23,369 bases of DNA from Apostichopus californicus (lineage: Eukaryota > Echinodermata > Holothuroidea > Aspidochirotida > Stichopodidae). How positions within the stretch are numbered: the stretch's first letter is position 1; the number at the start of each line of letters is the position of its first letter. The notes under the pieces were generated by a model. It was not told the origin of the DNA, did not search any database, and worked only from the letters and a program-made list of their open reading frames with translations. Of this stretch, positions 11,501-21,280 are shown piece after piece. Both the position numbers and the translations under genes were made by a program. The stretch is taken from assembly GCA_020650975.1 (NCBI GenBank), contig JAIPMN010000800.1, positions 1-23,369 of the forward strand, written 5' to 3'.

Positions 11501-14500
11501 TACATAGACATGCACACATTATCATAAATCCAATGCCATTAGAAAAGAACATGTGCTTTAGTTGACGTTTGAATCTATACATTTTATCCATCTTAGAAAT
11601 GGAGTTCCATAGCTTGTGCCTACAGCAGACAAATGCTCGAGTAACAAATTTGGTGCATACCCATGGTACAAAAAGTAACAGGGTAGTTTTGCGAGAAACA
11701 GTTGCAAGGTTCTTGTGGTAACCATTTAGCAACATTGTGATCACATTTATAGGCAAACCAACAGGTTTTAAGGTAAATACTATCTTTCACAAGGAGCCAG
11801 TGCAACACTTTCAAATTGGTAGAGACTGCATCCCTTCTTCCATGGCCGTAAATAACTCTGGCAGCAATATTCCATGGAGATTGTAGTTTTGTAATGATGC
11901 TAGCATTAGAACTGTAGTACAGAGTTGCACATATCGATTCTGTTAATAACGAGTTAAATTATGAGAGTTTTTACAAGATCACAAGGAAGAAAAGACGTAA
12001 CCATTGAGATTTAACACATCCTGAAACAAGTGGAATGGTGGTGTTAACCTGTTATTAAAGAGAGGTTATGGTCAATAAGAACACCAAGGTTTTTAGCTAC
12101 AATACTAAAGAGAAGCCAGTGGCTGTCTGGCTGTCATCACAGAGGATCCTCACCCCCCCCCCCTTCCACCGGTCTCAGAATAGACTAATTATCAAATGAC
12201 ATAATTTCAGTTGTATCAGGGTTTAGTTTTGGAAACAAGTGGGACACCAAACTTTGCATAGCATGTAGGCAAGACAAAATATCGGAAGGTGGTACAGAAA
12301 TTTGACAATGAAAATGTTTGTAAATCTTATGGTCATCAGCAAAACCTGTCATGTTAAATCACTTGTTATGTATAATGGTGGTCAGTAAGATGTTGAATAA
12401 CACTAGTACTAACACAAACCTTGTGGAACACCAAATCCTACATCACTCTCAGTAGAATAAATATCAGTGATACGCTTTCTCTGGCTGCAATCAGTTATGA
12501 AAAGTATAAACCACTTCAGAGCATTACCTGTGAGACCAATTTCATTATTAAGTAGGTAAGTCTGCATTTGGTGGTCAATGGTAGATTAGTTATATTTGTT
12601 AAATGGATAAGTGTACAGTGGGTAATGTTATGGTAGGCTCAGCTGTGGTAAACTACAGTAGGTTTTTTGCACTCTCTTATGATCCTTGCACCCTTCCTAC
12701 CACTATCGATGGATATTATCTAAATTTCAAAAAATTTAAAGCAAACTTCATGCTTCTTGTTTCCCTTTCAAAATTTAAAGGTAGATGATGAAGAGTTACA
12801 AGATGAACCTCTGCAAATAAGGTAAAAACAAATACATTTCATGAATTATACATCAAGTAATAAGAAACTGTACATTGTTAAGTGTACAACTACCAGCAAA
12901 TCTGAACTACTGCAGGATATAGGCAACCATGATACTGCATTGTTCCTTTAAACACCATACAGCTCACTGATGTACCATGGGAGTAGATCTCTGGGCAGAG
13001 GTCAACTCAGATCTTTTTCAAGGTGGATCTCTATATTACATCATTTGGAGGTTATCTAGCACAGTTGCAATCATTTGTTATTAGTAATTGACTGAGAATC
13101 AATTCACATTGGAATTTTTCCGTACAATGACCATCACTGTGGTGCTGGTTTGCTTCAAATTTTTGGGAAACTATCAGTGTACTTCTTTGAATCACTGAGC
13201 ATATAACCACATCCTAAAATTAATTCCTTAACATTTATAAATGGTTGTTAAGAAGATGTATTGTTCAGTAGAATTTGAATTTATTCATTTGATCATTGAG
13301 ACATTCCTTTGTCTTTCAGAGTTTTAGATTATGACACTTACAGCGCCCACGATACCATTGGAAAAGTGAGTTGACACAGTTTCGTGAGTATAAATAGCAT
13401 GGATATTTGTGATGCCAAATTAGTTCAAAGGTACATATAATTAGCATTTTGATATTAACCCTTCATACCAATTGTATTTTCTTTACGTAACTAATTGTGA
13501 TATATACAGATAGTTAATTCTCTTTCAATTGTGGAATGTTGTGCACAATTATGAGGATCAGTCTTTGCTAAAGGTAATATTCAGTCATTAGACTTGTACA
13601 AATTAGACACAAGTGCAATCTTGTCTAACTGCCTATCAAATGGTTACTTTTGGATGCTGTATGCTGATTGTTGCTTGATTGAATTAAATCCCTTTCAATT
13701 GATGCTGATTTTCTTTTGCAAGGTATACATTGACCTCAATTCTTTACTATGGAAAGATGGTGTATCAGAAATCTCTGGTTGGATGCCAATTTTTGACACT
13801 ATGCATGGAATTCGGGGTGAAATCAAAGTGATGGTCAGAGTAGAACTGATTGAGGATGCCAACCAGTTCAGACAGTCATCATGCGGTGTACATTTCTTTA
13901 GCTGTAAGTCAAGGGTTTGTGGGTAACATTGATTCACAACTTTCTTCTTGCCTTCTCTATACATTGTGGAATTGAACAGAAAGGAAACTTTCTCCCAATA
14001 AAGGAGTCTCCGTTTAGGCCAGTTCCAGTGACTGTAAATTTACTGATGTAATTTTTAAGCCTCTTTAATACGTTATGTAATTGAGGCAAGATGAAGGAAG
14101 TCAGAATAATTGTTGAGGTTCTTGGTCAATTTAGCTGTCAAACTTAAAGAAATATGTTGCTTGTCTCCATTGAAGTCATATGATTCTGTTGGATATTTAA
14201 ATGTGCCATGAATTTCATTCCCTGCAGCTTCAAGGGTGCCATCATGCTACACAGTACAAGCCATTCATGGATTCGTGGAAGAATTAGTTGTTAATAATGA
14301 TCCTGAATACCAGGTTGGTATATCTGGATCAATCCTGTTATATCTTTACCTTAACATTTGAATTCACAAATTTGGTTGTAATTGGAAACCTTCTTATCCA
14401 ATTCTCTTTAATGAAACATTGGAGCATTTATTAAATTCTGCCTTGAATCAAATCTTATTAAGTTTTCAGACAAACTTATAAAGAATCAAACATATTGTTG

Positions 14501-17500
14501 TGCACGTCATTCAGATCCAGTCTTTCATGTCTCATACTGTAGCAGTAATTCAAGTTTTGTATTGAAAAAGTTCATAGAGTAGTGAAGATGTAATGACTTC
14601 AAAAAGCTGTTCTCAGTGTTTTAGTGACAGCATGATCATTTCTCTAGATGTACATTATGTAAATGTCTAGCTTTCAATTGAACATCAAATGGATAATGAA
14701 CCCACAGTGACAATGATTCCTCAAAATCCTGAAAGGTTTATCATGATAATTAAATGAGATGTTAAACAGTGAGTATGAAGGAAGTGGTAGTGCACTGCCC
14801 TTGCTTGTGTTTACTTAACAGACAGTTCTACAAAGTGCAGACAGCTAACAGTATAAAGTTTGACTCATTCAACTTTATGCAAAAGAGAAAGAATTCTTTA
14901 ACACTTACCCATTGCTAAACAAGTTACTGACTGAAAAAGAATATGAAAGTTTTTAAAAGAGAAGATAACTAACTACTGTAGTCATAATAGTAGCATATTG
15001 CATGAGGATCAAAATGTACGTCTGTTTTTTATATGTAGTGGATTGACATGATCAGAACTCCAAGAGCATCCAATGAGGCGAGACAGAGGCTCTTTTCAAA
15101 GATTTCTGGGGAATTACAGAGAAAAATTGGCCTAAAAGTACTTGAAGTGGAAGGAAATGCTGTTATTGGGTGAGTCACCTGTGGTAGTGCAAGGAGCTCT
15201 TACCATTTTCATTTCATGACCAAAAAATGGACTTACTTTTTAGTTAGTGAAGTATTGAGAATAAACTTAATATAAATTACTAATTAGAAAAATGTCTGTA
15301 AAGTACAAAGCAAAATCTAGTACTTCTAGAATACCTTTTCAATGATGAGAAGTGATGCTGTCAGACCTTATGTGAACATTTCCATTATGTTTTATCAAAT
15401 GGAGATAATATAGTGGATAGAGTTCTCTCTGAGGTATGCATTGGCCAAAGATATTAGGTGTTGTGGCTTCAATCTATCACATTGATTGAGTATAGTGTGA
15501 TTCATTTCTTTTGATTGCATTTTCAGTTATTGGCAGTGTTTTGATATGGAAGGAGAATCTGGGGTGGTTGTTCGTGGCATTGGAACAGCTGCAACTCTGA
15601 AAAAAACTGCTGCATTTAGTCCACCCAAAGATGTACCTAAAGAGTAAGTATGAATACTTTCACATTTTATTTATGATCTGTTCCTGTACTGCAGTAAACC
15701 CAAGTAGTGCTTCATGTTGCCCCAATCCATGGTTTACAAGCTGAAAGTCAAAGAAATTTAGCAATTCAAACAGGGTTAAAGGAAAATACCAAAGAAATAC
15801 AGACGTAATACTGTTATTTTTTGGTTACTTGCAATAGGCAGGCAAGTAACCTGTGCAGTCAAGTTGCCATGTGTGTGTATGTGAAGCCATAGCTTTTAAG
15901 CACTATATCTCAAGATAGGTAACCTGCAGTTCTCATATTAGCATGTGGCTCCCCCATAATTTGTACAAGAGCCCTTTTGTTGAAGGTGGAGGTCAAAGGT
16001 CATTTAGGGTCAGCTGAGAGCAAAATGTGAAAATTTAAGTAATCTCCAAAACCTGAACATCAAAGGAGCTCATATATGCATGGCAGGACAGCCTTATGTA
16101 GCATAAAATGTATTCAAAATTTTTGTCAGAGTTTATTTAATGGCCTCAGGGGTCAATACTTGAAATCCTTGTAAACATGATATCTCCATATAGGAAACTT
16201 TATTGGTTTGCATATTTTGCAAGTGGCTTCCCTATATGAGTACAAGAGCCTTATTGTTTTTGGTGGAGGTCAAAGGTCATGTGGGTCATCAAACGTCACA
16301 CTCTTTAAGCCTTATAAACACAAACCTTGTGAACACGATATTCCATCACATAGCTCATGTTGGGCATGTGTCTTTTTTCTAGTTTGCCTTCAAAAGAGAT
16401 TATATACCCATGGAAGTTTACCCAAATGATGAGTAAAATTGTTCCACACTTTGGTATAGGTGAACGCTCATTTAGCATTTGCAGAAGTCAAACCCTACAA
16501 CAGGTCAGGTCTCAATGAAGATGTGACCCTTATACTGATTTGACTTCCCCATATGTAGTGAAACCTCCTTGCTGTTTTAGGTGGAAGTCAGAGGTCGGCC
16601 CAGGTACATGCAGTATAAACTTCAGCCAGGGTTAGCTTGCAAACTACTCTTGTGCTGCATATGTTATGCATTTAACGTCAAGTAACTGCTGGGAAGGGAT
16701 TCCCTCTGCTGTAATGTTTTATTAAATTCATCGCAAGTACGATGCAGCCATAGGAGGTTGGAAACTATGAAGCCCTGTGTAGTGGCAAGCAGGCCTATGG
16801 GACTATAATCACTATGAAAGATGCAGCCTGTTGCATGACAGTGTTCTGCTGACACCACCCTGTACTCCTTTGATACAGGAAGAAAGAAGAATATTGATGT
16901 TCAAATCAATGACAGTTATTATTACAGAGTAACTTGAGACATCATTAATGTGACTCTTTAACCAAGCCACAAACTTAGCTTACACAATAACTTAATTATT
17001 TGGGCAAGTGAATAAATAAGAACTGAAAGGGGAAGGTATCCATATTCAAGGGGCCTATTTTGGATTTGCTCAGCATCTCCCTAAACTGCTTCTTTCAAAG
17101 TCACAATTGAAACTGCATACTGATGCCACATTTCTGGGGATTTGTGAAGGGAAATGCGGTGCACATGATTATATCCTAGTACCAGTTTTCCATTACAGGC
17201 TGGACCTGTCTTACTGTACTAGCATAGCACCCCTAAAACTTGGTGTGCTTCAATTCCCATGGCATAAAATCATTCTACCCTCTCTAGTTGAAAGACTATG
17301 TCATGTTATGTAGGAGTCAAAGGTCATCTTAGGTCAATGCAGGTCAAAGTTTAAGTTCCTTTGTATACACAAAACTCTAATATTAAAACGTGAATGAAGT
17401 GCATACTTGCCATAGGATCCACCTTAATGTGCACAAGAATCCAGTTATTTTGTCAGAACTCAGTAAAACCAATTTAGTTAACCAAACCAACCAAGGTTTA

Positions 17501-19695
17501 TGCAAACCTACAGTAACATCACTATTGATATACCTTTAAACTTCTTTCACCATGTTAATTAATATGGAACTAAAACATGTGTTACATATCCTTCAAAAAA
17601 TGTCTTGCATGCATGCTGATTCATCTAATCATATTCAAGTTAACCACATTGAAATTTAAAAACTTACTTGTTATTTGAAATGAACCATGACTAGTCTACA
17701 TTGTTATGAAGGTTTATGAACCAATCAGATTGAAAATTTACTGCATTCAATGCTTTGGCCTCAGAGCTGTGTTTACTATGTAGTTGTTCTTTGATATCGT
17801 TTTGTACATCAAAACATAAAATAATCTTATGACTAATTGAAATTTCTTGACTGAGAAAAATTTCATTCCTTCTTGGAAGGAAACTTTTTCATTCCCCATT
17901 TCATACCTATGAGATTTTCTCTCCCAGCAGTTTGAGATATGGCACCCATTAAACAGTGATTTCCACAGACCCTAAATGATACCAAGGTCACATGTGTTAG
18001 TTGGTAAAGTGGTCACTTCAAATGATTGAATATATGGCTTACTAGACTGGATGTACTACACTGTTTTCTGATAAAATTGTTGTCATACTCAACGATGGTT
18101 TTAATTTTTCTGTATGACTTGTATCACTAACTTGGCAATTGTCCCCCTGGGAGTGGGAGTGTTATTCTAGGTTTCCTTTCAGTGCATTGTGAGAAATTCA
18201 TTGTAATAAAGAGCAATAGCTTTAGTGTGTCTAACATACTGAAATTTTTCAGTTCCCCAATCACATAAATTACTTGTCACAGATTAGAAAGGAAACGACT
18301 TGCGGAGAAATTCGAACACAGAAAAAAGTCTTCTTTTAGGCCAGAAACCACAAGAGATGTTCTTTGAAGGACAGTTACTCGTTTATTAGCAGTCAACCAA
18401 CTGAATTCTGGAATAAGACAATCAGAAGAAAATTCAGATGAACCCACACATCATGTAGTCGCCAGCATGTATCTGCAGGACCTTTAATTAGCAACACATT
18501 TTCTTTAAAAGGCAGCAACATTCAGGCTCTTTTTTTTTTTTCACTTGAAATTTCACTGGTGCTCACTCTCCACTTGCTTGGGTCGAAAGCAGTACCAGTC
18601 TAAAATAACTCCCACTAGGTGCATGAATATTTTTTAACTTAGATTGTCTGCCACAGAACTATGCAGGAAAAGAATTTACTACAGAGCCTGTACAATGGAA
18701 AGAGACATTAACAGAGACTTCTCAAGAGTGAAAGTGCTTTATTATGCACAGACTCATAAATAGGCAATGTATTCCTTCAGGAGGACTGCTAAATGTATGC
18801 ATAAGCATGTGGCATCCATTTTCCATCTCACTACAGATATAATGGAACTCATTTGATGTATCATGAATGTTTCGAAGCATACTTTCATTAACCAGTTAAA
18901 GTGTAGTCCTCATGAAGAATGGGCTTAAAAGGGCAAACAGCATACTTCACACTTCAAATTGGTGCTTTCTTGTGCATTAAGTTAAATTGTAATCTAAATA
19001 TGTATTTTCTTTTTGCAGTGTAAATCTTCTTTTCGATGACAGTGTCGATGCCAGTACCCAGGTATCTCCTGTGAATTCTCGACAGCCACCATCGCCATCC
19101 AAACAGTTACCACAATCTCAACAGCAGTCAGATCCAGACCTAGATGCCTCTGGTATGTTCAGTTCCAACTTAAATCCATCTTTTCAATAGTGCAGTGTAC
19201 TTTGAACCATTTTGTGCAAATTTGTAGCATTGCTACTAACCAGGCAGAACCTATTTCATACATTATTAACCTAGGACATGGATTATGTCTATGTTTACAA
19301 TGAATATAGTTGGTTATTTCATACTTGTCACTGAAGCATTGTGTGAAATGGATATTTTGCTCATCATAGTGGCACTGGTACTATATTCAGTTCAAAAGTA
19401 GTTTGCTTGGTGTTTTAAAATGACATAATGTTATTTTGCAAGTTCGTGAGAGTGTAACACTGTGATATCCAATCATATTCTTCCTTGATTCTAACAGGTG
19501 TCCTCGGCAGTAGTGGAGGGAGTGCGGGTTTAACTCAGAGGGCCAAGACTCCAAAGTTGATGCTTGGGCAAAAGATAGCAATGATGGAATACCCTTTCTT
19601 TACCATCACTACATTCCCTCCTAATTTTCTGGAAAAGCTTGGTGGAGCAGTGACAGCCAGATCAGTCAAACTGCTTGACAGGATCCATAATCCAG
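8497..19695 (+). CDS. C2CD5: C2 domain-containing protein 5 (CDP138), 5' part, ten coding exons
   Basis: Joined exons give about 370 residues, beginning MPGKLKVRILAARDLPVMDR, clearly orthologous to human C2CD5. In vertebrates this is a calcium-dependent lipid-binding C2 protein, an Akt2 substrate acting in fusion of GLUT4 vesicles with the plasma membrane. C2 domain: about residues 1-108, with the loop aspartates D19, D26, D76, D78 and D84 all present. Residues 113-177 match the conserved stretch ending VEELVVNNDPEYQ. Residues 178-251 contain GNAVIGY, like the NAVVGY motif of YbjQ-related domains. Residues 261-304 are a poor-complexity Ser/Pro/Gln linker. Residues 305-370 contain EYPFFTITTFPPNFL and ARSVKLLDRIHNP. 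The human protein is about 1000 residues, so roughly the last two thirds lie downstream. All nine internal junctions are GT-AG and keep phase. Confidence 0.95.
9455..9541 (+). CDS. C2CD5: C2CD5 coding exon 2 (residues 31-59)
   Basis: Encodes VRFGQATEKTEVFRKSLNPQ and then WNADWFKFE, the central C2 strands; SLNPQWN is the usual C2 signature. The acceptor is tttgaag|gtg and the donor gag|gtaact, phase 0 at both ends. The following intron 2 (3239 bp) holds two LINE remnants and a repeat. Confidence 0.95.
9741..10800 (+). mobile_element. LINE fragment (CR1/L2-like), reverse transcriptase part
   Basis: Broken plus-strand pieces of a non-LTR reverse transcriptase appear in order: SSKAAGPDRI (9759-9782 region), NDLRSVALIPVAMKVCERII (from about 9935), DPLQFAYQSNRSTDDAILTV (from about 10028), GAPQGTVLAP (about 10308), LELNVDKMKEKSIDF (about 10387), and KTRSTISFIPQAIKIHN near the 3' end (about 10588). 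There are several frame changes and stops. The catalytic (F/Y)ADD segment is missing between the PQG motif and the LELNVDK motif. It is 5'-truncated, as LINEs often are. The clade is inferred from the NRSTDDAI and PQAIK motifs. Confidence 0.8.
10319..10529 (+). repeat. Direct repeat inside the LINE fragment
   Basis: A 44-base segment at 10319-10362, GGCACTGTTTTAGCACCATT onward to CTATACCTCAA, recurs at 10487-10529 with one T fewer. The repeat encodes the GTVLAPFHF part of the reverse transcriptase palm. The copies are nearly identical although the host element is old, so the duplication appears younger than the LINE insertion. Confidence 0.85.
10840..11290 (+). repeat. AGGTCA-bearing repeat, intron 2 copy
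   Basis: Contains a perfect AGGTCAAAGGTCA at 10986-10998 and a worn unit near 11110 (GGCCAAGGTCATTTGAGGTC), about 125 bases apart. The wording between (taaactt, aactctta, gatccacctta) also recurs around 17320-17450. I take it as part of the same dispersed repeat family as the intron 8 cluster. Confidence 0.5.
11520..12590 (-). mobile_element. LINE fragment (CR1/L2-like), minus strand
   Basis: Read on the minus strand, it begins at about 12590 with STIDHQMQTYLLNNEIGLTG, then NALKWF, SESDVGFGVPQG-type text (TESDVGFGVPQG), FADD (12332-12343), FPKLNPDTTEIMSFDN, then NIAARVIYGHGRRDAVSTNL and VLHWLLVKDSIY. It ends RAFVCCRHKLWNSISK and FKRQLKHMFF near 11540. These are the palm, thumb and C-terminal motifs of a non-LTR reverse transcriptase. 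Stops and frame changes make it inactive, but the catalytic FADD is kept. It is 5'-truncated within the palm. A C11 run at 12153-12163 interrupts it. It faces the plus-strand LINE at 9741-10800. Confidence 0.8.
12781..12821 (+). CDS. C2CD5: C2CD5 coding exon 3 (residues 60-72 and part of 73)
   Basis: Encodes VDDEELQDEPLQI and ends within codon 73 (phase 2). The acceptor is tttaaag|gtagatg and the donor ataag|gtaaaa. At 41 bases it is a very small exon, identified by match to human VDDEDLQDEPLQI. Intron 3 (498 bp) holds nothing recognised. Confidence 0.93.
13320..13365 (+). CDS. C2CD5: C2CD5 coding exon 4 (residues 73-88)
   Basis: Completes an Arg codon across the splice, then encodes VLDYDTYSAHDTIGK. 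It supplies the third calcium-binding loop with D76, D78 and D84. The acceptor is tctttcag|a and the donor gaaaa|gtgagt. Intron 4 (357 bp) holds nothing recognised. Confidence 0.94.
13723..13903 (+). CDS. C2CD5: C2CD5 coding exon 5 (residues 89-148 and part of 149)
   Basis: Begins VYIDLNSLLW, then SEISGWMPIFDTMHGIRGEI and FRQSSCGVHFFS. It covers the last C2 strands and the conserved linker after the C2 domain. The donor gct|gtaagt leaves phase 1. Intron 5 (324 bp) holds nothing recognised. Confidence 0.95.
14228..14313 (+). CDS. C2CD5: C2CD5 coding exon 6 (residues 149-177)
   Basis: After completing a Ser codon it encodes SRVPSCYTVQAIHGFVEELV then VNNDPEYQ. The human counterpart reads HGFVEELVVNEDPEYQ. 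The acceptor is cctgcag|ct and the donor cag|gttggt, phase 0. Intron 6 (725 bp) is AT-rich with nothing recognised. Confidence 0.95.
15039..15169 (+). CDS. C2CD5: C2CD5 coding exon 7 (residues 178-220 and part of 221)
   Basis: Encodes WIDMIRTPRASNEARQRLFS and GLKVLEVEGNAVIG, strongly matching the human segment WIDRIRTPRASNEARQRLIS. The acceptor is atatgtag|tgg and the donor ttgg|gtgagt, phase 2. Intron 7 (357 bp) holds nothing recognised. Confidence 0.95.
15527..15643 (+). CDS. C2CD5: C2CD5 coding exon 8 (residues 221-259 and part of 260)
   Basis: Encodes YWQCFDMEGESGVVVRGIGT, then AATLKKTAAFSPPKDVPK. It is close to human up to the GIGTA motif, then becomes variable. The acceptor is ttttcag|tta and the donor aaaga|gtaagt, phase 2. 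Intron 8 (3375 bp) contains repeats and a candidate alternative exon. Confidence 0.94.
15850..17450 (+). repeat. Diverged repeat cluster with AGGTCAAAGGTCA (DR1) cores
   Basis: At least three related units share the order 'tatctc...', 'gtacaagagcc', 'tgttttnggtgga', 'AGGTCAAAGGTCA'. Perfect DR1 cores are at 15990-16002 and 16267-16279, spaced 277 bases. A worn third core (AAGTCAGAGGTCG) lies at 16585-16597. A further copy with GAGTCAAAGGTCA at 17314-17326 is followed by two more AGGTCA hexamers. DR1 is the known binding form for RXR, HNF4 and PPAR-type nuclear receptors; whether these copies bind anything is unknown. Confidence 0.65.
18283..18367 (+). CDS. Candidate alternative terminal exon of C2CD5
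   Basis: After tacttgtcacag| the frame set by the exon 8 donor (phase 2) opens into 27 charged codons, LERKRLAEKFEHRKKSSFRP then ETTRDVL, and a TGA at 18365-18367. The same frame has a TAA at 18266-18268, just before the acceptor. The peptide looks like real basic coding sequence, not random AT-rich translation. Used in place of exon 9, it would end the protein soon after the C2 and middle segments. I see no canonical AATAAA downstream before exon 9. It could also be a fragment of another gene or a poison exon. Confidence 0.35.
19019..19152 (+). CDS. C2CD5: C2CD5 coding exon 9 (residues 260-304 and part of 305)
   Basis: Completes an Asp codon, then encodes VNLLFDDSVDASTQVSPVNS, RQPPSPSKQLPQSQQQSDPD and LDAS. 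This is a disordered Ser/Pro/Gln linker, variable in the family; the human equivalent is also Ser-rich. The acceptor is ttttgcag|t and the donor tctg|gtatgt, phase 1. Phase agreement with exons 8 and 10 supports it in the absence of strong similarity. Intron 9 (345 bp) holds nothing recognised. Confidence 0.88.
19498..19695 (+). CDS. C2CD5: C2CD5 coding exon 10 (residues 305-370, continues downstream)
   Basis: Begins GVLGSSGGSAGLTQRAKTPK, then MEYPFFTITTFPPNFLEKLG and GAVTARSVKLLDRIHNP, matching human EFPFFTLTAFPPGFL and ARSVKLLDRIHNPDE. The acceptor is ctaacag|gtg and the donor ccag|gtagta, phase 1. The next expected segment (DEPETRDAWW in human) is not found in the remaining 3.7 kb, so intron 10 runs past the window. 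Confidence 0.95.
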
Positions 19696-21129
19696 GTAGT
19701 ACATTGTCATGGGTTCTATTTGCATTGTATGAAGGAAATGTTAAAAGTTTACTGCAGTAATTGTGTAGAAAAGCAAAAGGGACATAAATTTGGCAGCAAA
19801 CAGTTTGACAGCAAGTCATTCTGCATCATCACTTAAGGATTAAATTGATTTTCCCACTTGCCATTTGGGCTAAAAATTGTGAATCAATTATTGTGCTATG
19901 TCATTATTTTAGAGACAAGTTCTGTCGTAGAACGATTTCGTTCTTCACAAATGATTATTTGGTAATGAGTATGTCAAATAATGACTTGTTTCTTGAAAAG
20001 TTAGTTATTAACAATTAGTGTAGTGCCGATATTGCCAGTATTTCATTTTGGTAAGTTGATAAGCATGAAACTATGCTACCATTGTTTCCTTGGAAAAACA
20101 CAAGCCTTTACTTCTGTTGAACAATTTGTTACTCTGTTTGACCAACTACGTTCAACACATAGGCTGCAAGTCTCGTACGAAATGGAGCCACAAATGTTAA
20201 AAGATGACAATATGTGATGAATAAACTGATTTCATGTAGAAAAGACATTTACATATCCTGGATTAGAACATCTACTACCCCTTGTGTTTAACAGAACCAA
20301 AACCAAAATATTTTTCAATATTTTCATTTCCTTAAAAAATTATATCCTACCATTAGTCTAGCCAAAATTTGCAAGTGCTTCATGTTTGCAATATTTCGTA
20401 AACCAACCGGCAACAAATTGTGATATGCAAACTTGATTTTGTTATCAGTATAAGGGGTTTAAAAAACTACATCCATGATACTCTTTGCAGCTTCTTATAA
20501 GATACACAATGTTTGGAATGATTTAGTAGGGAGTTTCCACATGTTAAAACTTTCATTCTCAGTAGAACCCTCAGAAACCCTGTGCAAGTTAGCGTGATAG
20601 GCTACAAATGGTTTCCAATTTCGCATAAGTTACTTCTTACATTGTGTTTGACTGTGGTGCATTGTTCGAATCTGCGCTGGTTACAACTTTGTGCATAAAG
20701 TTTCTTGGATTCTTGTCAAGAATATGTGCAAGGGCAAAACAGGTGTCAACGGTTATGTTCAGGTATAATTATTTTGTTCACTTGTATAGTACAGCGGCTA
20801 GACTGGTGAAATTTACTTTAATGCGTGCAGCAAAGACTGCTATACACGTAACGTTAAGTGGCCTGACTGGTCTGTTTACAGATCGTTATCGGTAAATATA
20901 TTTCAGATTTGCATTTGTTTTTGTGCAGTTTCATTGACCAGCTGATCGGCATATTGACCACTGGCTATTAATCAAAATTGAAACTAAAGCTAACTAAATG
21001 GGTTTAAGAACAGATTAATAAATCATCACATGTAACAAGAAGTTGCTTTATTGTGCAAAAAAAAGTTCAATATTGGTTTGCCGCTAATACCAATACGGCA
21101 AACTATTATCAGCGCAACACTAGAAACGA
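19696..21129. other. Intron 10, first part
   Basis: No coding exon recognised. Open frames at 20023-20217 and 20644-20895 have no recognisable domain and no matching splice context. The minisatellite at 19914-20015 is listed separately. Confidence 0.5.
19914..20015. repeat. Diverged ~47-bp minisatellite, block 1
   Basis: Two worn units share the pattern (G)TTCTGTCRTAGAAC...TTGTTCTTC...ATTTGGTAAT and GAGTATGTCAAATAATGACTTGTTTCTTG. They resemble the units at 21130-21255. Confidence 0.4.
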
Positions 21130-21255
21130 TGATTGTTTCAAAGAATGACGTACTGCTCAATATGTGGCAAGTAATATGTCAAAGACTTCTTTGTTCCCAA
21201 GTAATAAATTGGCAATGAGTCTGTCATAGAACTGCTTGTTCCTCAATATGTTATG
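21130..21255. repeat. Diverged ~45-bp minisatellite, block 2
   Basis: About two and a half units of the form TGTCAAAGAMTTCTTTGTTCCCAAGTAATAAATTGGCAA. Examples include ATGTCAAAGACTTCTTTGTT (from 21176) and CTGTCATAGAACTGCTTGTT (from 21220). It lies directly upstream of the duplicated exon. Confidence 0.4.
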
Positions 21256-21280
21256 ATTTAGCTGTGGGCATATGTCACAG

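Noticed and set aside
13594-13964. Long open frames on both strands around 13594-13964
   Set aside because: Both are extensions or shadows of C2CD5 exon 5 (13723-13903), which is fixed by similarity and splice sites.
16664-16858. Minus-strand 64-codon open frame with a WLHRTCDEFNK motif
   Set aside because: It vaguely recalls zinc-finger text of the HRTC type, but the cysteines needed for such a domain are not arranged and the frame is short. Not enough to call a gene or element.
20644-20895. 83-codon open frame in intron 10, tested as C2CD5 exon 11
   Set aside because: It shows none of the expected WWAEIR or ALGCHAVVGY text and lacks a phase-1 acceptor context.
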